Shown: positions 35,818 to 48,518 of the stretch, piece by piece
How the letters are laid out: every line of letters starts with the position of its first letter
Numbering within the stretch: position 1 is the first letter of the stretch
Notes under the pieces: model-generated
Database searches by the model: none
Told to the model about the DNA's origin: nothing
What the model saw: the letters and a program-made list of their open reading frames with translations, nothing else
Source: Methylomonas montana
Lineage (GTDB): Bacteria > Pseudomonadota > Gammaproteobacteria > Methylococcales > Methylomonadaceae
Assembly (NCBI RefSeq): GCF_030490285.1
Contig: NZ_CP129884.1
Coordinates: 3,658,001-3,722,000, forward strand
Direction of reading: 5' to 3'
Length of the DNA: 64,000 nt
Translations under genes and position numbers: made by a program

Positions 35818-36489
35818 CTATTTTTTTGAGTCAGCGCTTAGAGATGCTGTATGCGCATCCATGTCAAACACCTCACCCTTGAATATCCACACCTTGATGC
35901 CGATTATTCCGTAAGTGGTTTTCGCCTCAGCGGTTCCATAATCAATATCAGCCCTTAATGTATGCAAAGGCACCCGGCCCTCGCGATACCATTCGGTTCT
36001 AGCGATCTCGGCACCATTCAACCGACCAGCAACGGTGATTTTGATACCTTCGGCACCCAATCGCATGGTGTTAGTCACGGCTCTTTTCATTGCGCGACGA
36101 TACATGATCCGCTTTTCCAGCTGTTGAGCGATACTTTCGGCTACTAGGTATGCATCCAATTCCGGCTTACGAATTTCTTCTACATTCAACTGGACAGGCA
36201 CACCCATCATCGCTGAAATGTTCTGCCTCAAGATATCGATATCCTCGCCTTTTTTACCAATCACTATACCTGGACGCGCGGTGTGAACCGTGATATTTGC
36301 GTTATTTGCAGGACGATTTATCTGCACCCTGCTGACCGACGCATGAGCCAGTTTTTTCTTGATATATTCGCGAACTTTCAGATCCTGCAACAGAAGAATC
36401 GGGTAATTCTGGCTATTTGCGTACCATCTCGAAGTCCAATCTTTAACGATCCCGAGACGAATCCCCGTGGGATGTACCTTTTGTCCCAT
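35818..36489 (-). CDS. rpsC: 30S ribosomal protein uS3
   Basis: The 223-residue protein begins [23 protein letters not shown] domain follows ([20 protein letters not shown]), then the C-terminal [20 protein letters not shown]. It lines the mRNA entry channel with uS4 and uS5. Confidence 0.98.
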   Translation of the reverse strand: MGQKVHPTGIRLGIVKDWTSRWYANSQNYPILLLQDLKVREYIKKKLAHASVSRVQINRPANNANITVHTARPGIVIGKKGEDIDILRQNISAMMGVPVQLNVEEIRKPELDAYLVAESIAQQLEKRIMYRRAMKRAVTNTMRLGAEGIKITVAGRLNGAEIARTEWYREGRVPLHTLRADIDYGTAEAKTTYGIIGIKVWIFKGEVFDMDAHTASLSADSKK

Positions 36490-36498
36490 CTTATACCT

Positions 36499-36831
36499 CT
36501 ATTTCTCTGCTACTTTAACTGTTATATGACAAGTTCTTTTCAGGATGTGGTTCGCACGCCCTTTTGCTCTTGCGCTAACTCTCTTTAAGGTTCTTCCTTC
36601 ATTAACGAACACCGTAGAAACACGTAATTCGTCAACGTCAGCACTTTCATTATGCTCTGCGTTCGCTATCGCAGACTCAAGAACTTTTTTGATTATCGCA
36701 GCAGCTTTTTTAGAGCTGAAACTCAGCAAGTTCAAGGCTTTCTCAACCGGTAACCCGCGTATTTGATCCCCAACCAGCCGTGCTTTTTGCGCAGAAAGAG
36801 GAGCATTACTTAATTTAGCCGAAACTTCCAC
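36499..36831 (-). CDS. rplV: 50S ribosomal protein uL22
   Basis: The 110-residue protein has [20 protein letters not shown] and the beta-hairpin that reaches into the exit tunnel ([20 protein letters not shown]). Two GTG codons could start it; the one at 36831 has AAGGAG five bases before it and gives MEVSAKL, matching the usual 110-residue length, while the one at 36837 overlaps that site. Confidence 0.96.
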   Translation of the reverse strand: MEVSAKLSNAPLSAQKARLVGDQIRGLPVEKALNLLSFSSKKAAAIIKKVLESAIANAEHNESADVDELRVSTVFVNEGRTLKRVSARAKGRANHILKRTCHITVKVAEK

Positions 36832-36840
36832 ATTCACTCC

Positions 36841-37113
36841 TTATCTTGATTTCTTGTCTGCAATATGGCCTTTGTAAGTTCTTGTCGGCGAGAACTCACC
36901 CAACTTGTGGCCGACCATATTTTCCGAGATCAATACAGGCACATGTTGTTTGCCATTATGCACAGCTATGGTCAAACCCAACATATCCGGGCTAATCATC
37001 GACCTTCTAGACCAGGTTTTAATCGGTTTCCTATTATTCGTTCTCACCGCTTCATCTACTTTTTTCAGCAGATGGTGATCGATAAATGGACCTTTTTTAA
37101 TTGAACGTGGCAC
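36841..37113 (-). CDS. rpsS: 30S ribosomal protein uS19
   Basis: The 90-residue protein begins [20 protein letters not shown], then [20 protein letters not shown] and [20 protein letters not shown]. It forms a 30S head complex with uS13. Confidence 0.98.
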   Translation of the reverse strand: MPRSIKKGPFIDHHLLKKVDEAVRTNNRKPIKTWSRRSMISPDMLGLTIAVHNGKQHVPVLISENMVGHKLGEFSPTRTYKGHIADKKSR

Positions 37114-37125
37114 GTCAGATACCTC

Positions 37126-37953
37126 TTATTTTTGCTTACGGCGTCTGACAATCATATTGTCAGTACGTTTGTTTTTTCGTGTTTTGTAACCTTTGGTTGG
37201 AGTACCCCAGGGAGACACAGGATGTCTACCACCTGATGTTCTACCTTCACCACCACCATGCGGATGGTCTACAGGGTTCATCGCCACACCTCTAACGGTT
37301 GGCCGAACACCCCGCCATCTTTTAGCTCCGGCCTTACCCAACGAGATAAGGTTATGCTCTGAATTAGACACCTCTCCGACAACACCTTTACAATCGGACG
37401 GTACTTTTCTCATCTCGCCCGAGCGGAGGCGGATAGTAACATATGCGCCGTCTTTAGCGACTAATTGAACGGAAGTACCGGCGCTTCTGGCAATTTGAGC
37501 GCCTTTTCCAGGCTTGAGCTCGATGCAGTGAAGCGTAGTACCTAAAGGCATATTGCGCAGAGGCATACAATTACCTGGCTTAACCGGTGTCGTTTCCGAA
37601 CTCAGTATTTCCTGCCCGATTTCAATGCCTTTTGGTGCAATTATGTATTTACGCTCGCCATCCTTAAATAGAACAAGCGCAATATTCGCCGTTCTATTTG
37701 GATCGTATTCAATACGCTCAACGACTGCCGGGATATCTGTTTTATCCCGTTTAAAGTCAACAATGCGATAGAATTTTTTATGCCCGCCGCCAATATGACG
37801 AGTCGTGATTCTACCGAGATTATTACGACCGCCGGTGTTGCTCTTTTTGTCTAGTAGTTGTGCAAATGGCTTACCCTTATGCAAATCATTATTTTGTACA
37901 CGCACTACAAACCGAGAACCCGGAGATGTCGGTTTTGATTTTAGAATAGCCAT
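37126..37953 (-). CDS. rplB: 50S ribosomal protein uL2
   Basis: The 275-residue protein has an N-terminal OB-like domain, an SH3-like domain and the C-terminal signature [20 protein letters not shown] with the conserved His needed for peptidyl transfer assembly. It contacts the peptidyl transferase region of 23S rRNA. Confidence 0.98.
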   Translation of the reverse strand: MAILKSKPTSPGSRFVVRVQNNDLHKGKPFAQLLDKKSNTGGRNNLGRITTRHIGGGHKKFYRIVDFKRDKTDIPAVVERIEYDPNRTANIALVLFKDGERKYIIAPKGIEIGQEILSSETTPVKPGNCMPLRNMPLGTTLHCIELKPGKGAQIARSAGTSVQLVAKDGAYVTIRLRSGEMRKVPSDCKGVVGEVSNSEHNLISLGKAGAKRWRGVRPTVRGVAMNPVDHPHGGGEGRTSGGRHPVSPWGTPTKGYKTRKNKRTDNMIVRRRKQK

Positions 37954-37986
37954 GCTCTTCTACCGCTCCTTATTTGCCTAAAAGTA

Positions 37987-38286
37987 TTATGCTGTCGCTA
38001 ATTCAATGTTATGGCCAGACTGAAGCTTTACATACGCTTTTTTCCAGTCAGACCGCTTACCCAATGTACGTCCGAATCGTTTAATCTTTCCTTTAACATT
38101 CAGAACGCGAACGGAAGCTACTTCAACACCAAACATCAACTCAACTGCGTTTTTAATCTGCAACTTGGTTGCTGATTTCTTTACTTTGAATACAAATTGA
38201 TTATGCTGGTCAGCAGCGTTAGAGCTCTTTTCTGACACAATCGGCGCATACAAAATACTTGCTAATTTAATTTGTTCGATACTCAT
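37987..38286 (-). CDS. rplW: 50S ribosomal protein uL23
   Basis: The 99-residue protein has LYAPIVSEKSSNAADQHNQF and VRVLNVKGKIKRFGRTLGKR. It is the tunnel-exit docking site for trigger factor and SRP. Its start overlaps the rplD stop by 4 nt (ATGA). Confidence 0.98.
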   Translation of the reverse strand: MSIEQIKLASILYAPIVSEKSSNAADQHNQFVFKVKKSATKLQIKNAVELMFGVEVASVRVLNVKGKIKRFGRTLGKRSDWKKAYVKLQSGHNIELATA

Positions 38287-38903
38287 GCCAAACGCTCCTC
38301 GATCTGTTTCAGCGCTGTTGCTGTCGCAATTACCTTGTCAGCAGAAACTAAGGAAACAGGGTCTACACTGCTTGGCGTAACGACCGCTATATAAGGTATA
38401 TTTCTAGCCGCAAGAATCAAATTCTCGTTCAAATCATCCGCTACCACTAACAATCGCTTCGCATCGATACCTTGTATTTTGCGCAGGAACTCTTTAGTTT
38501 TAGGGGTTGCAGGGGTGATATCGTTACAAACAGCTAATCTACCCTGTCTTAACAATTCCGAGAAAATCGATCTTATGCCGACTTTATACATTTTTTTATT
38601 CAGCTTCTGATCAAACGATCTTGGTTGTGCTGCGAAAGTTACACCACCGGTCCGCCATATTGGGCTTCTCGTTGTACCGGCGCGAGCGCGACCTGTGCCT
38701 TTTTGCCTAAAGGGTTTTGCACCGCCACCGCTTACTGCGGCGCGATTTTTTTGACCTTTAGTGCCAGCCCGTGCAGCAGACAGATATTTAGTAACCAACT
38801 GGTGCACTAACGTTTCGTTGAAATCCTGACCGAAAACCGATTCAGAAACTTCAAGTGCCTGAGCAGAATCTTGATTATTAATTGCAGGTATTTGCAAAGT
38901 CAT
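38283..38903 (-). CDS. rplD: 50S ribosomal protein uL4
   Basis: The 206-residue protein has KGQKNRAAVSGGGAKPFRQK and GTGRARAGTTRSPIWRTGGV, the loop that reaches into the exit tunnel. In E. coli uL4 represses the S10 operon; no S10-type leader is evident here because rpsJ follows tuf after only 5 nt. Confidence 0.98.
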   Translation of the reverse strand: MTLQIPAINNQDSAQALEVSESVFGQDFNETLVHQLVTKYLSAARAGTKGQKNRAAVSGGGAKPFRQKGTGRARAGTTRSPIWRTGGVTFAAQPRSFDQKLNKKMYKVGIRSIFSELLRQGRLAVCNDITPATPKTKEFLRKIQGIDAKRLLVVADDLNENLILAARNIPYIAVVTPSSVDPVSLVSADKVIATATALKQIEERLA

Positions 38904-38906
38904 AAA

Positions 38907-39557
38907 TTAACCTTTATTTAACATTTTTACTGCGGGTGTAATAACCACATCTCCGCCTTTGGCACCAGGCACAGCACCTCTGACGAGAATCAGGTTTCTC
39001 TCTGCATCAACAGCGTGGATCGTCAAATTCTGTATCGTGGTTTTGACTGCCCCCATATGCCCACACATTTTCTTACCCTTAAACACGCGTCCTGGTGTTT
39101 GGTTCATACCGCTTGAACCTGGAACACGATGTGAACGCGAGTTACCATGAGTGGCATCTTGTGTCCTGAAATTATGACGTTTGACAGTACCGGCAAAACC
39201 TTTACCAATACTAGTGCCGCAAACATCAACTACTTGTCCCGCTTCAAATACGTTTACTTTCAGCTCTGTACCTGCGGACAGTTCGGCACCTTCGCTATCG
39301 CTTAACCGGAACTCCCACAAACCACGACCTGCGGTGACATTGGCAGATGCGTAATGCCCAGCCATTGCTTTGTTGACTTTTGAAGACTTAATATCACCCG
39401 CAGCCACCTGAACAGCACGATAACCATCGTTTTCGACGCTTTTCACCTGAATGACTCTGTTTGAGTCGATATGAAGCACGGTAACAGGTACCGAAGAGCC
39501 ATCTTCGCAAAAAATTCGGGTCATACCACATTTACGACCAATAAGACCTATTGACAT
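38907..39557 (-). CDS. rplC: 50S ribosomal protein uL3
   Basis: The 216-residue protein begins [20 protein letters not shown]. The conserved [20 protein letters not shown], then [20 protein letters not shown], includes the Gln methylated by PrmB in enterics. It nucleates 50S assembly. Confidence 0.98.
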   Translation of the reverse strand: MSIGLIGRKCGMTRIFCEDGSSVPVTVLHIDSNRVIQVKSVENDGYRAVQVAAGDIKSSKVNKAMAGHYASANVTAGRGLWEFRLSDSEGAELSAGTELKVNVFEAGQVVDVCGTSIGKGFAGTVKRHNFRTQDATHGNSRSHRVPGSSGMNQTPGRVFKGKKMCGHMGAVKTTIQNLTIHAVDAERNLILVRGAVPGAKGGDVVITPAVKMLNKG

Positions 39558-39587
39558 CTGCCAATCCCTCTAAATTATAACTTGCCG

Positions 39588-39899
39588 CTATTTAAGCTTA
39601 ATTTGAACATCGACTCCGGCCGCCAGATCTAATTTCATCAAGGCATCCACAGTCTTATCAGTTGGCTCGACTATATCAAGCAACCTTTTGTAAGTTCTCA
39701 ATTCATATTGATCACGCGCATCTTTATTAACGTGCGGTGAAATCAATACAGTAAAACGTTCTTTTCTAGTAGGCAAAGGAATGGGGCCCTTTACTTGGGC
39801 GCCTGTTCTCTTCGCTGTTTCTACTATCTCACCCGCAGACTGATCAATTAACTTATGATCAAACGCTTTCAATTGGATTCTGATAGTTTGATTAGCCAT
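39588..39899 (-). CDS. rpsJ: 30S ribosomal protein uS10 / NusE
   Basis: The 103-residue protein has [20 protein letters not shown] and [20 protein letters not shown]. Besides its 30S head role it acts as NusE in antitermination. It follows tuf by 5 nt, so the S10 group is probably co-transcribed with the str operon. Confidence 0.98.
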   Translation of the reverse strand: MANQTIRIQLKAFDHKLIDQSAGEIVETAKRTGAQVKGPIPLPTRKERFTVLISPHVNKDARDQYELRTYKRLLDIVEPTDKTVDALMKLDLAAGVDVQIKLK

Positions 39900-39904
39900 C
39901 TTGA

Positions 39905-41095
39905 TTACTCGATAATAGAAGCAACAACACCCGCACCGACGGTACGACCACCTTCGCGAATCGCGAAGCGCAAACCGTCTTCCATCGCAATCGGTGAAAT
40001 TAATTTAACGGTCACCGCGATGTTATCGCCCGGCATCACCATTTCCACACCTTCCGGTAGATCAACCGCACCGGTTACGTCGGTGGTTCTGAAGTAGAAC
40101 TGCGGACGATAGCCGTTGAAGAATGGCGTATGACGACCACCCTCTTCTTTGGACAGTACGTAGATTTCTGCTTTGAAATGCGCGTGCGGCTTGATGGAGT
40201 TGACGTGCGCCAATACTTGACCACGTTCAACGTCGTCTCTTTTGGTACCACGTAGCAACACACCCACGTTGTCGCCCGCTTGACCCTGGTCGAGCAATTT
40301 ACGGAACATTTCGACACCGGTGCAGGTGGTTTTGACGGTATCTTTAATACCGACAATCTCGACCTCTTCGCCGACTTTGATGATGCCACGCTCAACACGA
40401 CCGGTTACCACGGTGCCGCGACCGGAGATTGAGAATACGTCTTCGATTGGCATCAGGAATTTACCGTCGATAGCACGCTCTGGCTCTGGAATATAGCTAT
40501 CCAGCGCTTCGACCAGTTTAACGACAGACGGTACGCCGATTTCACTGGTATCGCCTTCCAGTGCTTTCAATGCAGAACCGACGATGATCGGGGTATCGTC
40601 GCCTGGAAATTCGTATTGGTTCAACAGTTCGCGAATTTCCATTTCGACGAGTTCGATCAGCTCAGCATCGTCAACCATGTCCGCCTTGTTCAGGAATACC
40701 ACAATATATGGCACACCTACTTGGCGAGACAACAGAATGTGTTCGCGAGTTTGCGGCATCGGACCATCCGCAGCAGAACAAACCAGAATCGCGCCGTCCA
40801 TTTGAGCGGCGCCGGTAATCATGTTTTTAACGTAGTCAGCATGGCCTGGGCAGTCGACGTGCGCATAGTGGCGGTTAGCCGATTCGTATTCCACGTGTGA
40901 AGTGGAAATCGTGATGCCGCGAGCGCGCTCTTCGGGGGCGTTGTCGATTTGATCAAAGGCCTTGACTTCGCCGCCTTGCAGCTCGGCCATGACTTTTGTT
41001 AACGCCGCTGTCAACGTGGTTTTGCCGTGGTCAACGTGACCAATCGTGCCTACGTTCACGTGCGGTTTCTTTCTTTCAAATTTTTCTTTAGCCAT
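39905..41095 (-). CDS. tuf: Elongation factor Tu (copy 1)
   Basis: The 396-residue GTPase delivers aminoacyl-tRNA to the ribosome. G1 [11 protein letters not shown]2 region [17 protein letters not shown]3 DCPGHADY and G4 NKADMVDD are intact; domains II and III follow. Its protein is identical to copy 2 at 56110-57300; the DNA differs at a handful of silent sites, indicating gene conversion. Order rpsL-rpsG-fusA-tuf is the str operon. Confidence 0.98.
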   Translation of the reverse strand: MAKEKFERKKPHVNVGTIGHVDHGKTTLTAALTKVMAELQGGEVKAFDQIDNAPEERARGITISTSHVEYESANRHYAHVDCPGHADYVKNMITGAAQMDGAILVCSAADGPMPQTREHILLSRQVGVPYIVVFLNKADMVDDAELIELVEMEIRELLNQYEFPGDDTPIIVGSALKALEGDTSEIGVPSVVKLVEALDSYIPEPERAIDGKFLMPIEDVFSISGRGTVVTGRVERGIIKVGEEVEIVGIKDTVKTTCTGVEMFRKLLDQGQAGDNVGVLLRGTKRDDVERGQVLAHVNSIKPHAHFKAEIYVLSKEEGGRHTPFFNGYRPQFYFRTTDVTGAVDLPEGVEMVMPGDNIAVTVKLISPIAMEDGLRFAIREGGRTVGAGVVASIIE

Positions 41096-41123
41096 GATTC
41101 AATACCTGATATTTATAAAGAAT

Positions 41124-43217
41124 TTAAGATACTTTTCTAATAATCGCTTCCGCAATATTTGCAGGTGCTTCGTTATATTTTTCAAACTGCATACTGTACG
41201 TTGCTCTGCCCTGAGTTGCTGACCTAACATCGGTTGCGTAGCCAAACATTTCTGCGAGAGGAACTTCACATTCAATCACCTTGCCGGCGGGCACATCTTC
41301 CATGCCATGAATAATGCCTCTACGTCGATTTATGTCACCGACAACCTCACCCATATATTCAGCAGGTGTAACCACCTCAACTTTCATAATGGGTTCCAGC
41401 AACACAGGATTTGCAGTCTTGGCTCCATCCCTGAAACACATAGATCCCGCTATCTTGAAAGCCATTTCATTCGAATCGACATCATGATATGAACCATCGA
41501 ATAAACTAACCTTTACATCAACTACTGGAAAACCAGCCAACACACCGTTTTCCATCTGCTCTTGCACGCCTTTATCGATCGCGGGAATATATTCTTTCGG
41601 CACTACGCCGCCCACGACCTCATTAACAAACTCGTAGCCGGAACCCAACTCCCTTGGTTCAATGCGCAACCATACGTGCCCATACTGACCGCGACCACCA
41701 GACTGCCTGATGAATTTGCCTTCGCATTCTACGGATTTTCTAATCGTCTCTCTGTAGGCAACTTGTGGCGCGCCCACATTAGCAGAGACATTAAATTCCC
41801 TTTTCATCCTGTCTACGATGATTTCCAAGTGCAGTTCACCCATCCCTGAAATTATGGTCTGTCCAGACTCGGCATCGCTGCTAACCCTAAAAGATGGATC
41901 TTCTTGCGCCAGCTTTGCAAGAGCATTCGCCATCTTGTCTTGATCAGCCTTAGTCTTTGGCTCGACCGCCACCGCTATGACTGGTTCTGGAAAATCCATT
42001 TTTTCCAAAAGAACCGGCGCATTGATGTCGCACAACGTATCGCCAGTGGTAACATCTTTTAACCCGATAAGCGCCGCTATATCGCCCGCTCTTACTTCGT
42101 TGATCTCTACGCGACTATTCGCGTGCATTTGCACTATGCGACCAATACGTTCTTTCTTACCTTTTACGTAGTTTAGAACGGCATCGCCCGTGTTAAGCAC
42201 ACCAGAATAAACCCGAAAAAAAGTCAGCGTACCAACGAATGGATCAGTAGCAATCTTGAAAGCCAAGGCCGAAAACGGCTCTTCGTCTTTTGCAGACCTC
42301 ACCACCTCTTCTTCGGAATCATGATGCCCTTTAACAGGCTTAACATCGACCGGAGACGGTAGAAAATCAATTACACCATCAAGAACACACTGCACCCCTT
42401 TGTTCTTGAAGGCTGACCCGCAATAAACGGGCACTAACTTATTCTGTAAAACAAGCGCTCTTATGCCTTGTTTGATTTCATCGTTTGTCAAAATACCTTG
42501 TTCCAGGTATTTATCCATTAATTCTTCAGAAGCATCTGCTGCTGCTTCTATCATGCGCTCGCGCCATTTTTCGGCGTCTCCGAGCATTTCAACTGGAATT
42601 TCCTTTTCCTCAAAGCCGACACCCATATTGGATTCGTCCCAATAGATCGCCTTCATTTTCAACAGGTCGACAACTCCCTTGAACGACTCTTCTGCGCCGA
42701 TTGGCAACTGCATCGGCACTACAGTGCTACCCAATCTTGATTTAATCTGCTCAGCGACGCGTAAAAAATCCGCCCCGGAACGATCCATCTTGTTCACAAA
42801 CGCCAAACGCGGAACGCCGTATTTATTTGCCTGACGCCAGACGGTTTCCGATTGAGGCTCAACCCCACCTACCGCGCAAAACACTGCACAAGCACCATCC
42901 AGAACTCGCAATGAGCGCTCGACTTCAATCGTGAAGTCCACATGCCCAGGCGTATCGATAATGTTTATTCGATGCTCCAGATACTGCTTTTGCATTCCAA
43001 ACCAAAAGCAAGTCGTCGCAGCAGAAGTGATCGTTATACCTCGCTCCTGCTCCTGCTCCATCCAGTCCATGGTAGCAGCACCATCATGGACTTCACCTAT
43101 CTTGTGAGAAACACCCGTATAAAACAGGATGCGCTCGGTTGTTGTAGTCTTTCCAGCATCAATATGCGCCATGATGCCTATATTACGATACCGATCTATA
43201 GGCGTCTTACGAGCCAC
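41124..43217 (-). CDS. fusA: Elongation factor G
   Basis: The 697-residue translocase GTPase has G1 [17 protein letters not shown]2 [14 protein letters not shown]3 [20 protein letters not shown] and G4 NKMDRSGAD, followed by domains II-V, for example [20 protein letters not shown]. It moves tRNA-mRNA through the ribosome and recycles ribosomes with RRF. It is in the str operon between rpsG and tuf. Confidence 0.98.
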   Translation of the reverse strand: MARKTPIDRYRNIGIMAHIDAGKTTTTERILFYTGVSHKIGEVHDGAATMDWMEQEQERGITITSAATTCFWFGMQKQYLEHRINIIDTPGHVDFTIEVERSLRVLDGACAVFCAVGGVEPQSETVWRQANKYGVPRLAFVNKMDRSGADFLRVAEQIKSRLGSTVVPMQLPIGAEESFKGVVDLLKMKAIYWDESNMGVGFEEKEIPVEMLGDAEKWRERMIEAAADASEELMDKYLEQGILTNDEIKQGIRALVLQNKLVPVYCGSAFKNKGVQCVLDGVIDFLPSPVDVKPVKGHHDSEEEVVRSAKDEEPFSALAFKIATDPFVGTLTFFRVYSGVLNTGDAVLNYVKGKKERIGRIVQMHANSRVEINEVRAGDIAALIGLKDVTTGDTLCDINAPVLLEKMDFPEPVIAVAVEPKTKADQDKMANALAKLAQEDPSFRVSSDAESGQTIISGMGELHLEIIVDRMKREFNVSANVGAPQVAYRETIRKSVECEGKFIRQSGGRGQYGHVWLRIEPRELGSGYEFVNEVVGGVVPKEYIPAIDKGVQEQMENGVLAGFPVVDVKVSLFDGSYHDVDSNEMAFKIAGSMCFRDGAKTANPVLLEPIMKVEVVTPAEYMGEVVGDINRRRGIIHGMEDVPAGKVIECEVPLAEMFGYATDVRSATQGRATYSMQFEKYNEAPANIAEAIIRKVS

Positions 43218-43241
43218 AACAACAACCTAATCTAACTTTTA

Positions 43242-43712
43242 TTACCAGCGATAATGAGCAAACGCTTTATTTGCTTCCGCCATTCTATGGGTGTCTTCGC
43301 GCTTCTTAGCAGCCGCACCGCGACCTTCAGACGCATCCAATAACTCACCAGCCAGCTTCGCAGCCATTGTCCTTTCGTTACGCTTACGCGCGGCATCGAT
43401 CAACCAACGCATAGATAACGCCATCCGTCTAGCCGGACGAACTTCGACAGGCACCTGGTAAGTCGCACCACCAACACGACGAGACTTAACCTCGACACGT
43501 GGCTGAACATTTTCCAACGCCTTAGCAACCAAATCCAAAGACTCCTTATGGCCTTTGCCTTCGATAACATCCAAAGCACCGTAAACGATTTTCTCTGCGA
43601 CCGATTTCTTACCGTCCTCCATGATCATATTCATGAACTTTGACAGCATATCACTACCAAAACGCGGATCCGGATTAATGATTCTTTTTGCAGCAACTCT
43701 TCTTCTTGACAT
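43242..43712 (-). CDS. rpsG: 30S ribosomal protein uS7
   Basis: The 156-residue protein begins [20 protein letters not shown], with [20 protein letters not shown] and [20 protein letters not shown]. It organises the 30S head, and in E. coli it represses the str operon by binding the rpsL-rpsG gap; here that gap is only 13 nt, much shorter than in E. coli. Confidence 0.98.
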   Translation of the reverse strand: MSRRRVAAKRIINPDPRFGSDMLSKFMNMIMEDGKKSVAEKIVYGALDVIEGKGHKESLDLVAKALENVQPRVEVKSRRVGGATYQVPVEVRPARRMALSMRWLIDAARKRNERTMAAKLAGELLDASEGRGAAAKKREDTHRMAEANKAFAHYRW

Positions 43713-43725
43713 CTGTTACCAGCCT

Positions 43726-44100
43726 TTATTTCTTAGGTCTTTTGGCGCCATATTTGGAGCGACCACACTTTCTATCCTTAACACCAGAAGTATCAAGACT
43801 TCCACGAACCACGTGATACCGAACACCCGGCAAATCTTTCACACGACCACCACGGATCAACACAACCGAGTGCTCTTGAAGATTATGCCCCTCACCGCCG
43901 ATATAACTACTAACCTCGGCACCGTTGGTCAAACGCACCCTTGCCACTTTACGCAAAGCTGAGTTAGGTTTTTTAGGGGTTGTGGTATAAACCCGAGTAC
44001 AGACGCCACGTCTTTGCGGACAGGCTTCCAATGCCGGAACATTGGTCTTCTCTATTTTTTTAGCACGAGGCTTACGGACCAACTGATTGATCGTGGCCAT
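43726..44100 (-). CDS. rpsL: 30S ribosomal protein uS12
   Basis: The 124-residue protein is part of the decoding centre. [20 protein letters not shown] and [20 protein letters not shown] retain the two lysines associated with streptomycin sensitivity, so no resistance substitution is seen. It is the first gene of the str operon, about 95 nt from a sigma-70 start point. Confidence 0.98.
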   Translation of the reverse strand: MATINQLVRKPRAKKIEKTNVPALEACPQRRGVCTRVYTTTPKKPNSALRKVARVRLTNGAEVSSYIGGEGHNLQEHSVVLIRGGRVKDLPGVRYHVVRGSLDTSGVKDRKCGRSKYGAKRPKK

Positions 44101-44200
44101 TCTTAACTACTCCGAATATGCAATGTTAATAAGTAATATATCTACGGAAACACAGACTGATATTACTCCGCCCAAATCTCTTGGCTGATGCGAGCAGAGC

Positions 44201-44229
44201 ATAATACCTTTACAAAGGAACCAGGTCAA
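44201..44229 (-). promoter_or_regulatory. Sigma-70 promoter of the str operon (rpsL)
   Basis: On the minus strand TTGACC, exactly 17 nt, then TATTAT: a near-consensus promoter. It lies between the rpoC stop (44246) and rpsL, giving a leader of about 95 nt, and lets the str-S10-spc-alpha genes be transcribed independently of rpoBC. Confidence 0.85.
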
Positions 44230-44245
44230 GCATTTTTGCGACTTT

Positions 44246-47200
44246 CTATTCTACATTCAATGCTTGCTTCAAGGCTTCTTCAACGTCAACTACTTCAATG
44301 GCTTGCGAAGAAGTTTCCCCACCCGACAAAGAGTCGGCAAGCCTTCTCTTACGCCTCTGCTCATGGTAAGCCAAGCCGGTGCCTGCCGGGATCAATCGAC
44401 CGACGATTACGTTTTCTTTGAGTCCGTTCAAAGGATCACTAATACCTCTTACCGCCGCATCGGTTAGCACTCTCGTGGTTTCCTGGAATGACGCGGCAGA
44501 AATAAATGACTCAGTAGCCAATGACGCTTTAGTGATACCCAACAGCAAAGAATCATAACTTGCGGGAATTTTCCCTTCTTTTTCAAGTTGATCATTAACC
44601 GCATTAATTGTAGTGCGCTCAACTTGCTCACCCTTAACGAAATCACTGTCACCAGAAGCTGTGACCTCAACTTTTCTAAGCATCTGACGAATGATCGCCT
44701 CAATATGCTTATCGTTGATTTTCACACCTTGCAAACGGTAAACATCTTGAATTTCTTTAACCAAATAATCCGCTAGCTCTTCAATGCCTCGCAATCTCAA
44801 AATATCGTGAGGAGTCAATTCACCTTCGGCGATAGTTTCGCCTTTGTCGACGAACTCACCCTCGAATACAGTAATGTGCCGCCATTTTGGAATCAGCGTC
44901 TCATATTGCTCGCCTTCGGAATCGGTGATGATGACGCGTTGCTTGCCTTTGGTTTCCTTGCCGAAAGCGACCATACCAGTTGCTTCCGCCAGAATGGCCG
45001 GATCTTTGGTTTTACGCGCTTCGAACAGATCAGCAACCCGCGGCAAACCGCCGGTAATATCACGGGTTTTACTGGATTCTTGCGGAATTCTCGCCAAGAC
45101 GTCACCGACTTTCACTTCTCCGCCGTCTTTAACGCCCACAATCGCGCCGGCAGGCAAGAAATATTGAGCAGGTATATCGGTGCCAGGCAGGTTAATTTGA
45201 CCGCCTTGCTCGTCAATGAGTCGAACCATAGGCCGCAACTCTTTACCAGCCGAGCTTCTTTGCTTAGGATCGGTAACCACGCGCGACGTTAAGCCGGTCA
45301 CGTCATCAGATTGCTCCTGAACGGTAATGCCGTCCATGAAGTCGATCAGCTGTATGAAACCGTCTACTTCGGTGATAACCGGATGAGTGTGCGGATCCCA
45401 ATTAACGATAATATCACCAGCACTGACCGGGCTACCGTCACCAACCGACAATACAGCACCATAAGGAATTTTATAACGCTCGCGCTCACGCCCGTAATCA
45501 TCCATCACGCCGACCTCGCCTGACCGTGAAACGGCGACCAGGTTGTTTTCTCTATTTTTGACGGTTTTCAGATTATTCAGTTTTACGCTACCGCTCGATT
45601 TGACTTGAACATTACTGACCGCAGCGGAACGAGACGCGGCACCACCAATGTGGAACGTCCGCATCGTCAACTGCGTACCAGGCTCACCGATCGACTGAGC
45701 CGCTACCACGCCGACCGCCTCGCCTATGTTAACCAAATGCCCACGACCTAAATCACGACCATAGCATTTGGCGCAAACACCTTGGCGCGATTCACAAGTA
45801 ATGACAGAACGCACTAACATCTTGTCGATACCGTTATCTTCCAAAACGGTGACCAAGTTTTCGTCGATCATGGTACCGGCAGGTATCAATACATTGTTGC
45901 CGGCGGGATCGGTGACATCCACCGCCGCGACACGTCCCAAAACGCGATCAACCAAAGGCTCGACAACATCGCCGCCTTCGATAATCGGCATCATCGTCAG
46001 ACCGTTTTGAGTACCGCAGTCAGATTCGGCAATAACCAAATCCTGGGCGACGTCCACCAAACGACGGGTCAAATAACCGGAGTTAGCGGTTTTCAGCGCT
46101 GTATCGGCCAAACCTTTGCGAGCACCGTGAGTTGAAATAAAGTACTGTAATACGTCCAGACCTTCCCGGAAATTCGCGGTAATCGGCGTCTCAATGATCG
46201 AACCATCCGGCTTAGCCATCAATCCGCGCATCCCAGCCAACTGACGAATCTGCGCCGCGGAACCCCGCGCACCCGACTCGGCCATCATAAAGATAGAGTT
46301 GAAGGATTTTTGTTTAACCGTCTCCCCTTTGGAGTTGACGACTTCATCCTCCCCCAGACCTTCCATCATCACTTTCGCCACCTGATCGTTGGCGCGAGAC
46401 CAGATATCGACCACTTTGTTATAGCGTTCGCCATCGGTAACCAAACCGGATGCATACTGATTCTGGATTTCATTAACTTCGGCATCGGCCGAACGGATAA
46501 TATCCGCTTTCTTGACAGGGATTTCCATGTCTTCGATACCGAACGATACCCCGGAACGCGTAGCGTATTTGAAGCCCAAATACATGATCTTGTCCGCCAG
46601 CATCACGGTTTCTTTAATACCCAGATAACGGTAGCTATAGTTAATCAACCTTGAAATGTTTTTCTTGGTCATATCAACATTAACCAACTCATATGGCATG
46701 CCATCTGGGACTATGCCCCAGACAATCGCACGACCAACGGTGGTTTTCTTCCGGCTTACTATCGTTTCAAACTCGCCATCGGCATTTTTCAATTTCTCAG
46801 TGACTCGCACTTCGATCTTGGTCTGCAATTCGACAGACTTGCTATCCAAGGCCAACATGATTTCTGATAAATCGCCAAAGATACTGCCTTCACCTACCGC
46901 GTTAACTTTTTCACGGGTGATGTAGTAGAGCCCCAATACCACGTCTTGCGACGGGTTGATCACGGGCTCGCCGTTAGCCGGCGACAAAATGTTATTCGTT
47001 GCCATCATCAAGGTACGCGCTTCTAACTGTGCCTCGATCGACAACGGAATATGCACAGCCATCTGGTCGCCGTCGAAGTCAGCATTAAACGCGCTACAAA
47101 CCAATGGATGTAATTGGATAGCTTTGCCTTCGATCAAAATAGGCTCAAACGCTTGAATACCCAATCTATGCAGGGTAGGAGCACGGTTCAACAGCACCGG

Positions 47201-48457
47201 ATGCTCTCGAATCACTTCTTCGAGAATATCCCATACTTCGGCGCCTTCCCGCTCGACCATTTTCTTCGCGGCTTTGATAGTAGTCGCCAAGCCTCTCAAC
47301 TGTAACTTACTGAAAATAAATGGCTTGAATAATTCCAACGCCATTTTTTTCGGCAAACCACACTGATGCAGTCTTAACGTCGGACCAACCACGATTACCG
47401 AACGACCGGAATAATCGACCCGTTTACCCAGCAGATTTTGACGGAAACGGCCTTGCTTACCTTTGATCATATCCGCCAAAGATTTCAGCGGCCGTCTGTT
47501 GCTACCGGTAATCGCACGACCACGACGACCGTTATCCAACAAAGCATCAACCGCTTCTTGCAGCATGCGTTTTTCGTTGCGAACGATGATGTCCGGTGCA
47601 TTCAGATCCAACAACCGAGTCAGACGGTTGTTTCTGTTAATGACACGGCGATACAGGTCATTCAAATCGGAAGTGGCAAAGCGGCCACCATCCAAAGGTA
47701 CCAACGGACGCAGCTCCGGCGGCAATACCGGCAGAACCGTCATGATCATCCATTCCGGACGATTGTTGGACGCCAGCAAAGAATCTATAACTTTAAGACG
47801 TTTCGAATACTTTTTGATCTTGGTATCTGAATTAGTCGCATTGATTTCTTCGCGCAAAGTATTGATTTCTTCTTTTAAATCAATTGACTTCAGCAAATCA
47901 TAGATCGCTTCCGCACCCATTTTCGCGGCAAAATCATCACCATGTTCTTCAATGGCGTTCAAATATTCTTCGTCGGTCAGAAGTTGACCTTTTTCCAAAG
48001 GCGACATGCCGGGATCAATTACGACGAATGTCTCAAAATACAACACGCGTTCGATGGAACGCAAGGTCATATCCAGCAACAAAGCGATCCTGGAAGGTAG
48101 CGATTTCAAGAACCAGATATGCGCGACGGGGCTGGCCAAATCGATATGGCCCATTCTTTCCCGACGCACTTTAGACAAAGTAACTTCTACACCGCATTTT
48201 TCGCAGATAACGCCGCGGTGTTTCAGACGCTTGTATTTACCGCACAAGCACTCGTAATCGCTGATCGGTCCGAAAATTTTGGCGCAAAACAAACCGTCGC
48301 GCTCTGGCTTGAAAGTACGATAATTGATCGTTTCAGGCTTTTTGACTTCGCCGTACGACCACGAACGGATCATGTCTGGAGAGGCCAAACCAATGCGGAT
48401 ATTGTCAAAATCATCTGTACGACCTTGACGTTTTAAGAAATTCATTAAATCTTTCAA
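44246..48457 (-). CDS. rpoC: RNA polymerase subunit beta'
   Basis: The 1403-residue protein has the N-terminal zinc finger [20 protein letters not shown], the catalytic magnesium loop [17 protein letters not shown] with three Asp, the bridge helix region and the second zinc site [20 protein letters not shown]. The length matches the gammaproteobacterial form. It is 61 nt downstream of rpoB. No strong terminator follows before the rpsL promoter. Confidence 0.98.
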   Translation of the reverse strand: MKDLMNFLKRQGRTDDFDNIRIGLASPDMIRSWSYGEVKKPETINYRTFKPERDGLFCAKIFGPISDYECLCGKYKRLKHRGVICEKCGVEVTLSKVRRERMGHIDLASPVAHIWFLKSLPSRIALLLDMTLRSIERVLYFETFVVIDPGMSPLEKGQLLTDEEYLNAIEEHGDDFAAKMGAEAIYDLLKSIDLKEEINTLREEINATNSDTKIKKYSKRLKVIDSLLASNNRPEWMIMTVLPVLPPELRPLVPLDGGRFATSDLNDLYRRVINRNNRLTRLLDLNAPDIIVRNEKRMLQEAVDALLDNGRRGRAITGSNRRPLKSLADMIKGKQGRFRQNLLGKRVDYSGRSVIVVGPTLRLHQCGLPKKMALELFKPFIFSKLQLRGLATTIKAAKKMVEREGAEVWDILEEVIREHPVLLNRAPTLHRLGIQAFEPILIEGKAIQLHPLVCSAFNADFDGDQMAVHIPLSIEAQLEARTLMMATNNILSPANGEPVINPSQDVVLGLYYITREKVNAVGEGSIFGDLSEIMLALDSKSVELQTKIEVRVTEKLKNADGEFETIVSRKKTTVGRAIVWGIVPDGMPYELVNVDMTKKNISRLINYSYRYLGIKETVMLADKIMYLGFKYATRSGVSFGIEDMEIPVKKADIIRSADAEVNEIQNQYASGLVTDGERYNKVVDIWSRANDQVAKVMMEGLGEDEVVNSKGETVKQKSFNSIFMMAESGARGSAAQIRQLAGMRGLMAKPDGSIIETPITANFREGLDVLQYFISTHGARKGLADTALKTANSGYLTRRLVDVAQDLVIAESDCGTQNGLTMMPIIEGGDVVEPLVDRVLGRVAAVDVTDPAGNNVLIPAGTMIDENLVTVLEDNGIDKMLVRSVITCESRQGVCAKCYGRDLGRGHLVNIGEAVGVVAAQSIGEPGTQLTMRTFHIGGAASRSAAVSNVQVKSSGSVKLNNLKTVKNRENNLVAVSRSGEVGVMDDYGRERERYKIPYGAVLSVGDGSPVSAGDIIVNWDPHTHPVITEVDGFIQLIDFMDGITVQEQSDDVTGLTSRVVTDPKQRSSAGKELRPMVRLIDEQGGQINLPGTDIPAQYFLPAGAIVGVKDGGEVKVGDVLARIPQESSKTRDITGGLPRVADLFEARKTKDPAILAEATGMVAFGKETKGKQRVIITDSEGEQYETLIPKWRHITVFEGEFVDKGETIAEGELTPHDILRLRGIEELADYLVKEIQDVYRLQGVKINDKHIEAIIRQMLRKVEVTASGDSDFVKGEQVERTTINAVNDQLEKEGKIPASYDSLLLGITKASLATESFISAASFQETTRVLTDAAVRGISDPLNGLKENVIVGRLIPAGTGLAYHEQRRKRRLADSLSGGETSSQAIEVVDVEEALKQALNVE

Positions 48458-48518
48458 GAGCTTATCCTCTTTAAATGTTATCCGATATTGTCCAGAATCT
48501 ATCTCACAAAGAACGGAA

